A stretch of 64,000 nt of DNA from Kluyvera cryocrescens NBRC 102467 (GTDB taxonomy: Bacteria; Pseudomonadota; Gammaproteobacteria; Enterobacterales; Enterobacteriaceae): positions 124,001 to 188,000 of the forward strand of contig NZ_BCTM01000011.1 in NCBI RefSeq assembly GCF_001571285.1, in the 5' to 3' direction. A program made the position numbers and the translations under genes. Positions 63,481-64,000 of this stretch are shown in pieces (position 1 is the first letter of the stretch; each line of letters begins with the position of its first letter). The notes under the pieces are model-generated. The model made no database searches. It was not told the DNA's origin and saw nothing but the letters and a program-made list of their open reading frames with translations.

Positions 63481-63881
63481 TTCGCGCTAACGTTGAGTGC
63501 CGATCCCACGCATACCGCCTGACGATAGCAGCCAGGCGTTCCGCTGGTCACTTCACAGCTGTGCAGCAGTACGGCATTCGCCTTCATTTTAGAAGCGTTA
63601 ATTTGCATGCGTTTGCGCGCGGTTGGAATATTCGGTGGGGAATCCTGATTCGTGGCCTGGCATGAATCACCCGATACTTCGCCTAAGTCGCGGAATGGTT
63701 TACCGACCAGGTCTTCAGCATTGGTAATAATTCGTACCGGCGTCGCGCGCGGTGCTTTTGGTTTCGCGGTCTCCGTTTTGACGGGGGTCGCAGTGCTTTG
63801 AATGGGTTCAACAGGAGATCTGTTTAGCATGGAGCAGCCACCTAACAGGAGTGCTAATAAACAGACCGGTAAAGCACGCAT
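63477..63881 (-). CDS. rcsF: Rcs stress sensor lipoprotein RcsF
   Basis: Outer-membrane lipoprotein of 134 residues that activates the Rcs phosphorelay through IgaA on envelope damage. The lipobox LLGGC gives lipidated Cys16. A proline/basic linker (VKTETAKPKAPRATPV) is followed by the globular domain with Cys74, Cys109, Cys118 and Cys124 at the E. coli positions, which form its two disulfides. I chose ATG at 63879-63881 (MRALPVCLLALLLGG); the longer in-frame start at 63953 overlaps the metQ terminator. Confidence 0.95.
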   Translation of the reverse strand: MRALPVCLLALLLGGCSMLNRSPVEPIQSTATPVKTETAKPKAPRATPVRIITNAEDLVGKPFRDLGEVSGDSCQATNQDSPPNIPTARKRMQINASKMKANAVLLHSCEVTSGTPGCYRQAVCVGSALNVSAK

Positions 63882-63941
63882 AGTATTTCCTCGATATAGG
63901 GTAGACCAGGGGGCTATTGAATCAGGTGCTCGCATAAATGA

Positions 63942-63965
63942 CAAGACGGGCATGCGCCCGTCTTG
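63942..63965 (-). terminator. metQ terminator-like hairpin
   Basis: Ten-base-pair stem, 63942-63951 with 63956-63965 (CAAGACGGGC / GCCCGTCTTG), loop ATGC, between the end of metQ and rcsF. T-run on the minus strand is short (ATTT), so termination may be partial. Confidence 0.7.
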
Positions 63966-63991
63966 AAAGATACTGCTTAGCGGTAATGAGA

Positions 63992-64000
63992 TTACCAGCC
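63992..64000 (-). CDS. metQ: Last codons of the methionine ABC binding lipoprotein MetQ
   Basis: Only Gly-Trp-stop (GGC TGG TAA on the minus strand) is inside the window. E. coli MetQ ends with Gly-Trp and lies directly upstream of rcsF on the same strand. The call rests on this context and the terminator after it, so confidence is moderate. Confidence 0.6.
   Translation of the reverse strand, partial: GW

Overview
This window is chromosomal DNA of an Enterobacteriaceae member outside Escherichia. Nearly every gene has a close E. coli counterpart in E. coli order (gluQ-dksA-sfsA-thpR-hrpB-mrcB-fhuACDB-hemL ... clcA-erpA-yadS-btuF-mtnN-dgt-degP-cdaR-yaeH-dapD-glnD-map-rpsB-tsf-pyrH-frr-dxr-uppS-cdsA-rseP-bamA-skp-lpxD-fabZ-lpxA-lpxB-rnhB-dnaE-accA-ldcC-yaeR-tilS-rof-yaeP-yaeQ-arfB-nlpE-proS-trmO-rcsF-metQ). 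Protein lengths and catalytic residue numbers often match E. coli exactly. Sequence divergence, the missing yaeI gene and a foreign-looking sugar operon point to a relative such as Citrobacter, Enterobacter, Kluyvera or Klebsiella, but I cannot name the genus from the sequence alone. No rRNA, tRNA, insertion sequence, prophage or CRISPR array was found.

Layout. 1-7.5 kb: tRNA-Asp modification (gluQ, cut by the window edge), the ppGpp cofactor DksA, SfsA, an RNA 2',3'-cyclic phosphodiesterase, the HrpB helicase and the bifunctional peptidoglycan synthase PBP1b. 7.5-13.6 kb: the Fur-controlled ferrichrome uptake operon fhuACDB. 13.7-15.0 kb: hemL (heme pathway). 15.1-20.6 kb: the only accessory module. 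It has a GntR/UTRA regulator divergent from a full-length transketolase and an ascorbate-type (Sga/Ula-like) PTS made of separate EIIA, EIIB and EIIC proteins, with a 463-bp control region between them. 20.8-29.8 kb: chloride antiporter, Fe-S carrier, cobalamin binding protein, MTA/SAH nucleosidase, dGTPase, sigma-E controlled DegP, the CdaR sugar-diacid regulator and YaeH. 29.9-34.3 kb (minus strand): dapD, glnD, map. 34.4-38.1 kb: t44 leader RNA, rpsB-tsf, pyrH and frr; frr is flanked by two inverted copies of a short structured repeat. 38.3-54.4 kb: the envelope biogenesis superoperon from dxr to lpxB, then rnhB, dnaE and accA. 54.5-64 kb: lysine decarboxylase LdcC, YaeR, TilS, Rof/YaeP, YaeQ/ArfB, NlpE, ProS, TrmO, RcsF and the last codons of metQ.

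How the genes work together. The core runs serve envelope construction: isoprenoid carrier lipid (dxr, uppS), phospholipid (cdsA, accA, fabZ), lipid A (lpxD, lpxA, lpxB), outer-membrane protein assembly (bamA, skp) and stress sensing or repair (rseP, degP, nlpE, rcsF). The accessory transketolase-PTS operon is the best candidate for an undescribed system. Its only cytoplasmic enzyme is a transketolase, which suggests that the PTS delivers a sugar phosphate usable directly by the pentose phosphate pathway. The substrate is unknown.
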